Shown here piece by piece: positions 50,968 to 59,872 of a stretch of 60,145 bases of DNA; the stretch's first letter is position 1, and each line of letters begins with the position of its first letter. The notes beneath the pieces were generated by a model. It saw nothing but the letters and a program-made list of their open reading frames with translations, did not search any database and had not been told where the DNA came from. Both the position numbers and the translations under genes were made by a program. The stretch is from DASQHY01 sp035602605. GTDB lineage: Bacteria; Acidobacteriota; Terriglobia; Acidiferrales; UBA7541. The stretch is taken from positions 1 through 60,145 of the forward strand of contig DATNLZ010000085.1 in assembly GCA_035602605.1 (NCBI GenBank). Reading direction: 5' to 3'.

Positions 50968-51378
50968 CACTTAGGCTCGCCGCGGACGCTTCCCCCTACT
51001 GGGTCGGGATGTCGCCATCCCGGGAAATGTCACGCAACCTCTGAGCTTCGCGCCGAATCTATTGATTAGCCAGGGGGGCAGAACTCGTGACCGGCTGACA
51101 CGATATTGCCGCAGAACCGCCCACCGGGATTCGCGCCGAATTGTTTCGGTCGCACACGCTACGCCCAGCGGACGCGCTTCGCTGTTTGAAACGACGCTGA
51201 ACGAAGCCCAAAGCAAGCTATCCACGCTGCTTTTCACCAATCACGCCAGCCACGTGGATGACCTCGTTGAACGCTCCGGCTTGCGCTCTTCGATTGTTCT
51301 GGCTACTCTGTTTGAGTTGGAGAGGAAAGGATTGTTCGCCAAATACCGGGAAAACAATTGGTCTGGATATTGCTCTGA
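50968..51378 (+). pseudogene. dprA: dprA remnant, frameshifted and truncated
   Basis: The 3' third of a dprA gene can be read in three changing frames. First VAIPGNVTQPLSFAPNLLI (from about 51011), as in the Rossmann-fold end of DprA. Then after a shift, LVTG-stop-HDIAAEPPTGIRAELF, where the expected Trp codon is TGA. Then back to ATPSGRASLFETTLNEAQSK and FTNHASHVDDLVERSGL, the DprA winged-helix domain. Finally another shift gives RQIPGKQLVWILL and a TGA at 51376-51378. The 5' two thirds are missing. DprA loads RecA on incoming DNA in transformation, and dprA-topA is a common neighbourhood in this phylum. The gene is not functional. It starts about 45 bases after the protease stop. Confidence 0.85.
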
Positions 51379-51453
51379 GGTATTGAAAACGACACACGCT
51401 CCGCCTACCAGCCCTGCCTGCGTCAGATTCTAGGGTTACAACAGACAAGGATC

Positions 51454-54066
51454 ATGGCCCGTTCACTGGTTATCGTTGAATCGCCTGCCAAGGCGAAGAC
51501 CATCAATAAATATTTAGGACGGGACTATTCCGTCAAGGCGTCGCTTGGCCACGTCAAGGACCTGCCTAAAAAGGAATTGGGAATCCTGCTGCCGGAAAGC
51601 CTGAAGAAAACCAAACGCCGGCGCAATAAAAAGGTTGACGCCAAGCGCAATGGCAATGGGAACCATAAGGCTGACAGCAAGACTCTCGAAAAAATAGTTA
51701 AAGTGACCGACGAAAACATCTTCGAACCGACCTACGAAATTATTCCCGGTAAATTCAAGGTCGTCAGCGAGCTTCGAAAAGCCGCGCAATCGGCAGACGC
51801 GGTTTATCTTGCGGGCGACCCCGACCGCGAGGGTGAAGCCATCTGCGCGCATCTTGCGGAAGTGCTCGGCCGTACGAAAGCTGACCGTAAGAAAATTTTT
51901 CGCGTGATGTTCAACGAAATTACCCCTAAGGCCATCAAGGCAGCCTTCGAGCATCCCGGTCAGATCGACATGCACTTGGTGGATGCCCAGCAGGCGCGTC
52001 GGGTTCTCGATCGCCTGGTGGGCTACAAAATTTCACCGTTACTCTGGAACAAGGTGCGCCGCGGCCTCTCTGCCGGGCGCGTGCAGACCGTGGCCCTGCG
52101 CCTGATCGTCGAGCGCGAGCAGGAAATTCGCGCGTTCGTGCCCGTCGAATACTGGAGCATTCACGCATTGCTCGATGCCGGAGAGCCGCCATTTTTCGAA
52201 GCCAAGCTCGCAAAGTTCAAGGGCGAAGATATTGCCATTCATAACCAGGCCGAAGCCGAGCAAGTGGTGGCTGCGGTTGAGTCCGTCAAATGGGAAGTTG
52301 CATCGGTAACGCTACGCGAAAAGCGACGCAACGCGCCACCTCCTTTCACGACCTCGAAACTGCAGCAGGCCGCCTACAACCGACTGCGCTACACGGCGAA
52401 ACGCACCATGATGATGGCCCAAAAACTCTATGAAGGCATTGAGCTTGGCGATGAAGGTTCGGTCGGACTGATCACGTACATGCGCACCGACTCCGTGCGT
52501 GTGTCACCGGACGCGCTCGAGCAGGCACGCGAATTGATCGCTTCGCGTTATGGCGCCAATTATCTTCCTGAAAAACCCAATTTCTATAAATCGAAGAAGG
52601 ACGCGCAGGAAGGCCACGAAGCCATCCGTCCAACGGACGCTTCACGAACTCCCGAGGACGTCCGTAAGTATCTTCCCGAAGATATGTTCAAGCTGTACCA
52701 GCTCATCTGGCAACGCTTTGTGGCCTCCCAGATGCTTCCGGCAATTTTCGATCAGACCTCGATCGACATCGCGGCAGGCGATTACACCTTCCGCGCGACT
52801 GGGTCCATCTTGAAATTTAACGGCTATCTCGCGATATACGACGTCAGCGCCGATAAAGATGATTCTGCGGGCCGCGAGGATGAGGAAAAAGAAAAGGATG
52901 ATGAGGCTGAAGCCGAGGGTCGCACGTTGCCGCGAGTCACTGAGGGCCAGTCTTTGCGTCTCGAGCGCGTGCGCCCGGACCAGCACTTCACCGAGCCACC
53001 GCCTCGCTACACCGAAGCAACGCTCGTCAAAGAGCTCGAAGAAAAAGGCATCGGCCGTCCCTCCACATATGCCTCGATTATTTCCACAATCGTCGAGCGT
53101 GAGTACGTAAGCAAGGACCAAGGCCGATTCACGCCGACCATGCTCGGCGAAAAAGTCAGCGTGCTGCTGGTGAAAAGTTTTGAGGACATTTTCGACGTTG
53201 GCTTCACCGCGCGGCTCGAAGACGAGCTCGACGAAATTGAAGAAGGCAAGCTCCCCTGGCGACACTCGGTAAAAGAGTTTTGGGATCGTTTCGAGAAAGA
53301 CCTCGATAAAGCCGAAGGCGAGATGGAGTCGTATAAAGCCGGTATTCCCACCGGTCAGAAGTGCGAGAAGTGCGGTGAAGGCGATTTGCTCGAGCGCATC
53401 AGCCGCCACGGATTTTTTCTGGGTTGCTCGCGCTATCCCGATTGCGATTACACAAAAGACTTGTCGCCGGTAATCAGCGATGATGCCGCGTCCGAAAATG
53501 CCACGCAGTATTGCGACAATTGCGGCAAAGAAATGATCATTAAGCGCGGGCGCTTCGGCACATTTCTGGCCTGTACCGGATATCCCGATTGCAAGACCAC
53601 TCGTCGCATCGTTCAGGGCACGCGCAAAGCCCTCCAGCCCGATGAGTTGCTCGATGAGAAATGCCCTAAGTGCGATTCACAGCTTGTCAAGAAGCACGGC
53701 CGCTTCGGCGAGTTTATCGGCTGCACCGCCTATCCCAAGTGCAAATACATCCGCTCGAAGACGCTGGGTATCAAATGTCCTAAGTGCGAAACAGGAGAAT
53801 TTGTCGAGCGCATGGCAAAAAAGGGTCGCCGCCGGGTCTTCTATGGCTGCAGTCGTTATCCCGACTGCGATTTCACCACGCCGCACAAGCCTGTCCTTGA
53901 GCCCTGCCCGAAATGCGGTTCACCGTTCACTGTGGAAAAGCGCGGCAAGCTAGGGGCCGTTCGAGCATGCCTAAAAGAAGGTTGTGATTGGGAAATCGAA
54001 ATTCCTGAAGCAGGTCCCCCGGTTGCTGTGCAGCCAGTGGAAGATCCCGTCGCGGCGAAACCATAA
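51454..54066 (+). CDS. topA: DNA topoisomerase I
   Basis: 870 residues. TOPRIM domain with LVIVESPAKAKTINKYLG at the start and AGDPDREGEAI (the DxD-type acidic cluster). The catalytic Tyr is in GLITYMRTDSVRVS (about 342). A basic Asn/Lys-rich insert sits at about 50-75 (KKTKRRRNKKVDAKRNGNG). C-terminal part has five zinc-ribbon-like modules (e.g. CEKCGEGDLLERISRHG, CDNCGKEMIIKRGRFG, CPKCDSQLVKKHGRFG, CPKCETGEFVERMAKKG, CPKCGSPFTVEKRG). Relaxes negative supercoils. aaggatc precedes ATG 51454. The xerC gene follows after 165 bases. Confidence 0.96.
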   Translation: MARSLVIVESPAKAKTINKYLGRDYSVKASLGHVKDLPKKELGILLPESLKKTKRRRNKKVDAKRNGNGNHKADSKTLEKIVKVTDENIFEPTYEIIPGKFKVVSELRKAAQSADAVYLAGDPDREGEAICAHLAEVLGRTKADRKKIFRVMFNEITPKAIKAAFEHPGQIDMHLVDAQQARRVLDRLVGYKISPLLWNKVRRGLSAGRVQTVALRLIVEREQEIRAFVPVEYWSIHALLDAGEPPFFEAKLAKFKGEDIAIHNQAEAEQVVAAVESVKWEVASVTLREKRRNAPPPFTTSKLQQAAYNRLRYTAKRTMMMAQKLYEGIELGDEGSVGLITYMRTDSVRVSPDALEQARELIASRYGANYLPEKPNFYKSKKDAQEGHEAIRPTDASRTPEDVRKYLPEDMFKLYQLIWQRFVASQMLPAIFDQTSIDIAAGDYTFRATGSILKFNGYLAIYDVSADKDDSAGREDEEKEKDDEAEAEGRTLPRVTEGQSLRLERVRPDQHFTEPPPRYTEATLVKELEEKGIGRPSTYASIISTIVEREYVSKDQGRFTPTMLGEKVSVLLVKSFEDIFDVGFTARLEDELDEIEEGKLPWRHSVKEFWDRFEKDLDKAEGEMESYKAGIPTGQKCEKCGEGDLLERISRHGFFLGCSRYPDCDYTKDLSPVISDDAASENATQYCDNCGKEMIIKRGRFGTFLACTGYPDCKTTRRIVQGTRKALQPDELLDEKCPKCDSQLVKKHGRFGEFIGCTAYPKCKYIRSKTLGIKCPKCETGEFVERMAKKGRRRVFYGCSRYPDCDFTTPHKPVLEPCPKCGSPFTVEKRGKLGAVRACLKEGCDWEIEIPEAGPPVAVQPVEDPVAAKP

Positions 54067-54231
54067 AGTGCTTGCTTGCCCAGCTAGCGACCGCAGTTCA
54101 GTCCGCGCTCGCACCCAAGAGTTCGCCGGAATGACTCTCGTCTCGAGTTCGCACCCTATCCATCTCCAATATTTTTACTCTGTTTCCGCTCTTCTGCGCC
54201 GCGGCCTATCATGAAAGAAGGCGAGTAGGCC

Positions 54232-55248
54232 ATGCAAGCGGTCGTTTCCAAGTACATCGAATATCTCCGCACGGTACGTCATTGCTCTCCACACACGATC
54301 CTGAATTACGAAAGCGATCTGCAGCAATTTCTAAACTTTCTGATGCCTCCCGGCGTAACCAAAGTCGCTCTCACAAGTATCGATCACCGTGTCATTCGCG
54401 AATTTATGGGCCATCTACACGAAATGGGCTTACAGAAAAGTTCGATGGCTCGCAAGCTCGCTTCCATCCGCTCCTTTTTTCGATACTGCGTACGTGAAGA
54501 AATCCTGCAACACAATCCGGGACGTCTGGTGTCTTCGCCAAAACTTCCTAAGCGCTTCCCGTCGGTGCTCTCCGCAGAAGACATGAACGCCTTCCTGAAT
54601 GAGCTCACGAACATGAAGCTGGGTTCAACCGCCCCTGTTCCCCCCGGCCCAGGAGCAGATGCAACCAAGCCACGCTCATCGGCCGCAAAGACTTCAAGCA
54701 AAGACTCGCTCCTTGGTCTCCGTCGAGATCGCGCCTTGCTCGAACTCCTCTACGGCTCCGGCCTACGTGTCAGCGAGCTCACTGGCCTGAACATGGCCGA
54801 CATGGATTTGGCCGAGAAAATCGTTCGCGTCCGCGGCAAAGGTGGGCGCGAGCGCATTGTCCCATTCGGCACGAAAGCGCATGCGGCATTGGATGCTTAT
54901 TGGCCGCTACGCACCGAGCTGCAGCGTCGCGCCTTGGAGCGAAAAGGTCGGCGTCTCTCGGCGAGCGACGCCGAAGCCGTTTTCCTGAATGTTGTTGGCC
55001 GCCGCCTGACCCAGCGCTCCGTCGGCCGACTGGTGAAGAAATATGCCCGCCTGATCAATGTCAACTGGGATTTGCATCCGCACTCACTGCGCCACGCCTT
55101 TGCTACCCATCTCCTCGCCGATGGCGCCGACCTTCGCGCCATTCAAGAGCTGCTCGGCCACCGCTCGCTTTCCACTACGCAGAAATACACCCATGCCTCC
55201 ATCCGCCAATTGATGGAAGTGTTCGATAAAGCTCATCCTCGCGCCTAA
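54232..55248 (+). CDS. xerC: Tyrosine recombinase XerC/XerD
   Basis: 338 residues. N-terminal SAM-like core-binding domain (YIEYLRTVRHCSPHTILNYESDLQQFLNFL, SSMARKLASIRSFFRY). The catalytic set is Arg in LYGSGLRVSELTGL, Lys in VRGKGGRERIVPF, HxxR in HSLRHAFATHLL, His in LLGHRSLSTTQ and Tyr in KYTHASIRQ. A linker of about 30 residues (SAAKTSSKDSLLGLRRD) between the domains is longer than in E. coli XerC. It would resolve chromosome dimers. Its place after topA is normal for the phylum. Confidence 0.92.
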   Translation: MQAVVSKYIEYLRTVRHCSPHTILNYESDLQQFLNFLMPPGVTKVALTSIDHRVIREFMGHLHEMGLQKSSMARKLASIRSFFRYCVREEILQHNPGRLVSSPKLPKRFPSVLSAEDMNAFLNELTNMKLGSTAPVPPGPGADATKPRSSAAKTSSKDSLLGLRRDRALLELLYGSGLRVSELTGLNMADMDLAEKIVRVRGKGGRERIVPFGTKAHAALDAYWPLRTELQRRALERKGRRLSASDAEAVFLNVVGRRLTQRSVGRLVKKYARLINVNWDLHPHSLRHAFATHLLADGADLRAIQELLGHRSLSTTQKYTHASIRQLMEVFDKAHPRA

Positions 55249-55357
55249 AACGTCGTCATCTGTCAAATTGCACTTCCTATGTTTGCTCCCGCCATGTCCC
55301 CTGCGCGGCGCTCTCCGCCGCACTCTCTCGGAGAGAGCCCTTCCAATGCGATGGGGG

Positions 55358-55556
55358 ACCATCAAAACGTTCGAGAACGGTCTCTACCCCAACAACCATG
55401 CCTTTCACGAAACGCGCGAATTCACGCGCGGCGTCACCGACTGGTTCGAAGTCGGCTTTTGCGTGTTCATATCGGCCCACGGCGGTCAGGGCTGGCAGTG
55501 GGTCGGTGACCACATTCGAGCGCGCGCGTGCTCCTGAAAAATGGCACCTGCCCGTT
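55358..55556 (+). pseudogene. Fragment of a beta-barrel-like protein gene with frameshift
   Basis: The plus strand reads TIKTFENGLYPNNHAFHETR and then TDWFEVGFCVFISAHGGQGW, VGDHIR, a typical segment of a conserved acidobacterial outer-membrane-like protein (memory of the pattern FENGLYPNGHAFHE...DWFEVGFYVF). After VGDHIR the frame must be changed by one base in a gcgcgcg run to continue as APEKWHLPV, the expected next piece. No start or continuation exists on either side. So it is a leftover, about 65 codons long, of a deleted gene. The rest of 55249-55689 otherwise holds only the terminator at 55622-55656. Confidence 0.55.
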
Positions 55557-55621
55557 CCTTCACCTCGATCAAGTTGGGTCGGGGACTTTCACCCCCAAGC
55601 TGTCGAACATGCTCGCCACAC

Positions 55622-55656
55622 AAAAAACAGGCGTTACGTCGACCCGTAACGCCTGT
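55622..55656 (-). terminator. Strong terminator after the TonB-receptor gene
   Basis: acaggcgttacg (55627-55638) pairs perfectly over 12 bp with cgtaacgcctgt (55645-55656) around a 6-base loop. Read on the minus strand the stem is followed by a run of T (complement of aaaaaa 55622-55627), a textbook intrinsic terminator 34 bases after the receptor stop codon. Confidence 0.92.
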
Positions 55657-55689
55657 CAATGCCATTGCACCGCTAACTGCTAGGAAGGT

Positions 55690-58600
55690 TCAGAATTGGA
55701 AGCGCAGCCCAAGTTGCACTGTGAACGGCGCACCAGCCGTTGCGTTGGTGTTGTAGCACGCCTTATTAGATGTGCAAAACGAGGGTGCCTTCAACTGCTG
55801 GAATGATGCATTCGGTGAAAGCACCGCGCCGGTTATTCGATTTACGCCCGGTCCATACGTGTCTAGCGGGTTGAATGGAGAAGGTGTGCCCCCGATGTAG
55901 ACCACATTGTCAAAATTGAAGAGATTGAAAAAGTCCGCTGTGATCGCAAGCTTCATTGCTTCCCGCGGATTGACGTTTATGGCCCTAAGCAGATGAAGCG
56001 CATCCCAAGCCACTCGCATGTCCACGTTATACACGCGGCGGTCGCGGAAAGCGTTACGCTTGAAGGACACACCAGGCGCGACGAATGCTCTGTCGGGGAA
56101 ATTGGTATTGTCGCCGTTCAGATCCGAGCCGGCCAGTGCTTCCATTGGGCGGCCCGAACGGAAGCGGCCCAATGAACTGAGTGTAAAACCCCAGGGGATG
56201 TCCACGAGCGTGTTGTACTGGAACAGGTGTCGAGCATCGAGTCGAGAATAACTGTACTCCGGCTTCAGGTTGAACTCGTTGTCGTGGTCAAACCCAGTCG
56301 CCAGCCGTTCGCCATCGTCATCGGAATAGTTGTAGCTGAGTGTGTAAAAGGTCTGCATTTGGAAACGCTTGCGCCTGTAATTACTGCGAAACGTCAGTCC
56401 CTTGTACAGTGAATGCGCGTCGGTGGCTCGAATGGTAATGTCGCCGAGACTGCGTATGGGGCGAACTTGGCTGCAAGCGGCGTTCCCAGCTATACCAAAG
56501 CACGGCCTCAAACTTAGGTCCGCGATAGGAATTATCGGTGCCGGCAGATTCAGGTTCCTATTGCGTTCCAGGTGAACGGTGTTGACATAATTGAAATCTG
56601 CCCCCACCGACCAGCTACGTCTGATTTCGCGTTCCACTCCCACGCTCCACTGCCACGACCTTGGGCTCTCATAATTGTTGGCCATGGTGATGGGTGAAGA
56701 GCTCAGAGAAGGATTAGGACTTGCTAGCCCAAGCAGTGTCGCAATCTGAGTAATCTGCTCCGGCGTGACCTTTGGGAGACTGTTCAAAGAAATTGTGTTC
56801 AGATCGATTCCTATCAGTTTCAACTGGCAATAGACGGTAGGGATGGCGGTAGGGGTGGGCTTGCACGGTGCACCTGCCGGGAGTGACGCCTCGCTGAGCG
56901 GAAGCTGCACGGAGAGATCCCCTGGTGCGGCGCGAAAATTATTCAGGGGTGCGGCCAAGATGAGCAGCGGCGTTGTTGCGTAAAATATTCCCGCATTGGC
57001 TCGAATCACGGTCTTCGCGTCGCCGCGGGGGTCCCATGCGATTCCCAACCGTGGCATGAATTGCCGGTAGTTGTTTGGAATCACAGCCGGATCCACACTA
57101 ATTCCGAGCGGGAAACTAAAATTCTTCACCGTGTTATAGAGGGCTGTGTTACTCACGTCCGGCTGCGGATTGACGTACCCTTCCCAGCGGAACCCAGGCG
57201 TGATCGTAATGTTCCGATTCACTCGCCAAGTATCTTGGATGAAGACGGCGATTTGCTTCGTATCGGCTGTCACCAGCCCATTGCCGATATTGACTCGATA
57301 GGTCACACTCGTGCCTGGCCTGCCTGTTGGATCCAGCCGATTGCCACCCGTTGTCGACAGCAGATTAAGTGTGTTCGCAGCTTGTGCGGGGCCTGAAGGT
57401 GCGCTGATGCTGAACACACCAAACTGGTTGAAGAAGAACTTCTGGTTGGCATGAACGAAATTGTACTCGCCCCCGAATTTCACCACGTGTGCGCCAAAGC
57501 TCCAACTGAGATTACTGCTCGCCTGAGTGCGCCAGTCATCGAGCGTCGTGGGCAGGAAATCCCTTGCACCGGTAATTCCGATCGGCCCGCTGAGGCCTGT
57601 CAGCGTTGAGTTCGAGAGGCGAGGCCGGTTTTCGAGCGAATATTGAAAACGCGTCTCTTGTACTAGATGGCTTGACCACACCGCCGTCCATTGCCCGACA
57701 ATGCTGTTTGTCCGGTCGCCTTCGGTGCCGTTATTGCTTTGCGCCCGGCTGGTTTCCGGTGAAATCGCGTCACCGGTAGATACCGCGTTTGTTCCTGTGT
57801 TTTTGCTGTAATGGTAACTCGCACTCGCGCGGTGTTTCTGGCTGAGCAGAAAATCCAGTCGGCCAAAACCAGTCAAGGCATCGTTGGTTTGAGTGAACGG
57901 CCCTTGCTGAGTCGAATAAAAATTAAACGCCTCTTGCTGCGAAGGAGTCGGTGTGAAGTTATCGAGCAAGTGAAAAACGACAACTCGTGGGTTGTCGTTC
58001 TTCTGGTTCTCGAAGGCTGCGAAGAAAAATGCTTTGTCCCGCACGATACGCCCTCCGAGTGATCCTCCCTCTTGGTACAGGGAAGAGATGGCGTCCCGCC
58101 CGAAGGCATCTTTCTTGGCAAGCGTCTTGTTTCGCGCGAAGAGGAATGCGCTGCCATGTAAATCGTTCGTACCGGACTTGGTTGTGGCGTTGAGTATGCC
58201 GCCCGTCGAGCGGCCGAACTCCACCGAGTACCCGGTGGGAACCACTTGAAACTGCGATATTGCTTCCTGGGGGATCGTGAACGCGTTGTTGGCGCGCTCG
58301 CCGCCACGGATCCCTCCGAAAAACGGCTCGTTATAGTCCGCACCGTCAATCGTGACGTTGCCGTTGATGCCGCGCTGCCCGGCAAACGAGATGCCGTTGC
58401 GTTGCGGCTCAATCTGTACCGTTGGAGTCAGAGTCACAAAGTCCTGGAAGCGACGCCCGTTGATGGGCAATTCCTCGATAGCGCGCACGCCAATCAGTGC
58501 GTCCGACGCAGTTGCGGTGGACTCGATAAGGGGGGTCTCTTGCACCTCAACTGTCTGCGCTATCTCGCCGACTTGCAAACTCGCATTTATGGTGATTGCT

Positions 58601-58932
58601 GCCCCGACCGTAACTTCTACATCCGCTTTGTGTGTTTTGAATCCCTCTTTGGTAAAGGTTACCTTGTAATTGCCGACCGGCACCAATATGAACCGGTACT
58701 GACCTTCCGAATTGCTGACCTCCTCGCGAGTCAGGCCCGTGTCCTTCCCCTGCAACAGCACTTTTACATCGGGCACCACAGCTCCGCTTGGGTCAAAACT
58801 CGTGCCCACTATTTGGCCCGTGTTGGCCTGGGCCTGTGCGGCCGCTTTGGAGACCGGCCCGAAGCTCAGAACTAATCCCGCCATCAGCAAGGCAAGTACG
58901 TACCGGCACATATCATTCATTCGCATGGTCAT
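55690..58932 (-). CDS. TonB-dependent receptor with carboxypeptidase-regulatory domain (Oar-like)
   Basis: 1080 residues. Signal peptide (YVLALLMAGLVLSFGPVSKAAAQ), then a CarboxypepD_reg domain (GQIVGTSFDPSGAVVPDVKVLLQGKDTGLTREEVSNSEGQYRF, about 40-110). A plug domain follows (VEVQETPLIESTATASDALIGVRAIEELPINGRRFQDFVTLTPTV) and a barrel of outer-membrane strands ending in the family-type terminal aromatic (LGLRFQF). Such receptors are numerous in Acidobacteria and import large or polymeric substrates; the ligand is unknown. Energy would come from TonB-ExbBD such as at 20-22 kb. Promoter and terminator are both visible. Confidence 0.94.
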   Translation of the reverse strand: MTMRMNDMCRYVLALLMAGLVLSFGPVSKAAAQAQANTGQIVGTSFDPSGAVVPDVKVLLQGKDTGLTREEVSNSEGQYRFILVPVGNYKVTFTKEGFKTHKADVEVTVGAAITINASLQVGEIAQTVEVQETPLIESTATASDALIGVRAIEELPINGRRFQDFVTLTPTVQIEPQRNGISFAGQRGINGNVTIDGADYNEPFFGGIRGGERANNAFTIPQEAISQFQVVPTGYSVEFGRSTGGILNATTKSGTNDLHGSAFLFARNKTLAKKDAFGRDAISSLYQEGGSLGGRIVRDKAFFFAAFENQKNDNPRVVVFHLLDNFTPTPSQQEAFNFYSTQQGPFTQTNDALTGFGRLDFLLSQKHRASASYHYSKNTGTNAVSTGDAISPETSRAQSNNGTEGDRTNSIVGQWTAVWSSHLVQETRFQYSLENRPRLSNSTLTGLSGPIGITGARDFLPTTLDDWRTQASSNLSWSFGAHVVKFGGEYNFVHANQKFFFNQFGVFSISAPSGPAQAANTLNLLSTTGGNRLDPTGRPGTSVTYRVNIGNGLVTADTKQIAVFIQDTWRVNRNITITPGFRWEGYVNPQPDVSNTALYNTVKNFSFPLGISVDPAVIPNNYRQFMPRLGIAWDPRGDAKTVIRANAGIFYATTPLLILAAPLNNFRAAPGDLSVQLPLSEASLPAGAPCKPTPTAIPTVYCQLKLIGIDLNTISLNSLPKVTPEQITQIATLLGLASPNPSLSSSPITMANNYESPRSWQWSVGVEREIRRSWSVGADFNYVNTVHLERNRNLNLPAPIIPIADLSLRPCFGIAGNAACSQVRPIRSLGDITIRATDAHSLYKGLTFRSNYRRKRFQMQTFYTLSYNYSDDDGERLATGFDHDNEFNLKPEYSYSRLDARHLFQYNTLVDIPWGFTLSSLGRFRSGRPMEALAGSDLNGDNTNFPDRAFVAPGVSFKRNAFRDRRVYNVDMRVAWDALHLLRAINVNPREAMKLAITADFFNLFNFDNVVYIGGTPSPFNPLDTYGPGVNRITGAVLSPNASFQQLKAPSFCTSNKACYNTNATAGAPFTVQLGLRFQF

Positions 58933-59068
58933 AACCTTCTCCTTGGGAAGCGATCCAATTTTTCACGGATGGGTTACAAACTCGTGAGGATCCGGAGACT
59001 TCTAGCAGAATTTTGCGCAGCTTTTTACAAAGGCGCTTACTCAAAAATTGACACCCCCGGTGCCCGTT

Positions 59069-59097
59069 ACTGTAGTTAGAGGCTGAGGCGAAGTCAA
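59069..59097 (-). promoter_or_regulatory. Promoter of the TonB-dependent receptor gene
   Basis: Minus strand: -35 TTGACT (59097-59092), a 17-base spacer and -10 TACAGT (59074-59069), five of six and four of six consensus bases. Transcription would begin near 59062, giving an untranslated leader of about 130 bases before ATG 58932. No hairpin with an obvious ligand-binding fold was recognised in it. Confidence 0.7.
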
Positions 59098-59213
59098 GAG
59101 TTCAACGCCCAGGACTCCCAGGCCGGAAGATCTACCTGATCTCGCAACACCCTGGAGTCAATTTATGGCTTATGGCGGGAGGCTATTGGTCCTTCCACAT
59201 ACTTTCTTCCTCA

Positions 59214-59242
59214 TTGACGGAATATCAGGCGCCCTTTATAAT
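59214..59242 (+). promoter_or_regulatory. Near-consensus promoter of rplU-rpmA
   Basis: TTGACG (59214-59219), exactly 17 bases, then TATAAT (59237-59242). Only one base differs from the sigma-70 consensus, fitting the high expression needed for ribosomal proteins. The leader is only about 25 bases, with cggagg before the ATG at 59275. Confidence 0.88.
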
Positions 59243-59274
59243 TGAGGATTAATTCTTTAGTGACCGGAGGCTTC

Positions 59275-59586
59275 ATGTACGCCGTAATCCGTAGTGGGAG
59301 CAAGCAGTACCGCGTCGCCCCAGGCGACACCATTCGTGTCGAGACTCTTGCCGGCAAGGTCGGCGCTAGGGTCACTTTCGACGAGGTCCTCGCGGTTCAC
59401 ACTGATGAAAAAAAATTCCTGACCGGCGAAGCCGCTGGCAAGGCCGCCATCACTGGTAAGATTGTCCTCCAGGGCCGTGGCCCGAAGTTGACGGTTTTCA
59501 AGTATCGCAAGACCAAGCAGTACAAAATTTCTCGTGGCCACCGGCAGAACTATACTGCTGTCGAAATCGGCGACATCAAACTCTAA
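59275..59586 (+). CDS. rplU: 50S ribosomal protein L21
   Basis: 103 residues. MYAVIRSGSKQYRVAPGDTI is the L21 start; ITGKIVLQGRGPKLTVFKYRKTKQY and GHRQNYTAVEIGDI complete it. The start is fixed by cggagg 5 bases upstream; an open frame reaching 11 codons further has no site. Binds 23S rRNA in the large subunit. rpmA follows after 16 bases, the usual rplU-rpmA pair. Confidence 0.97.
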   Translation: MYAVIRSGSKQYRVAPGDTIRVETLAGKVGARVTFDEVLAVHTDEKKFLTGEAAGKAAITGKIVLQGRGPKLTVFKYRKTKQYKISRGHRQNYTAVEIGDIKL

Positions 59587-59602
59587 TTCTTATTGAGGTT
59601 TC

Positions 59603-59872
59603 ATGGCACACAAAAAAGGTGGCGGCTCCTCTACAAACGGCCGCGATTCGCAGGGACAGCGTCTCGGTGTCAAGCGCTTCGGCGGCCAGCTCGTTAACGC
59701 CGGCACGATTCTGATTCGCCAGCGCGGTACCCGGCATAAGCCCGGCATCAATGTCGGCCGCGGAAAAGACGACACCCTTTATGCCACGATCACCGGCATC
59801 GTGCGCTTCGAAGATAAAGGCCGCACTGGCCGTTTTATCAGTGTTCTGCCCGCGGAAGAGCCTGCTTCCTAG
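59603..59872 (+). CDS. rpmA: 50S ribosomal protein L27
   Basis: 89 residues: MAHKKGGGSSTNGRDSQGQR and LGVKRFGGQLVNAGTILIRQRGTRHKPGINVGRGKDDTLYA are typical L27; the N-terminal tail reaches the peptidyl-transferase centre. The last codons and the TAG stop (59870-59872) coincide with the end of the neighbouring IS630-type element, so the element's arrival may have changed the natural C-terminus. The usual next gene, obgE, is not visible before the window ends. Confidence 0.97.
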   Translation: MAHKKGGGSSTNGRDSQGQRLGVKRFGGQLVNAGTILIRQRGTRHKPGINVGRGKDDTLYATITGIVRFEDKGRTGRFISVLPAEEPAS

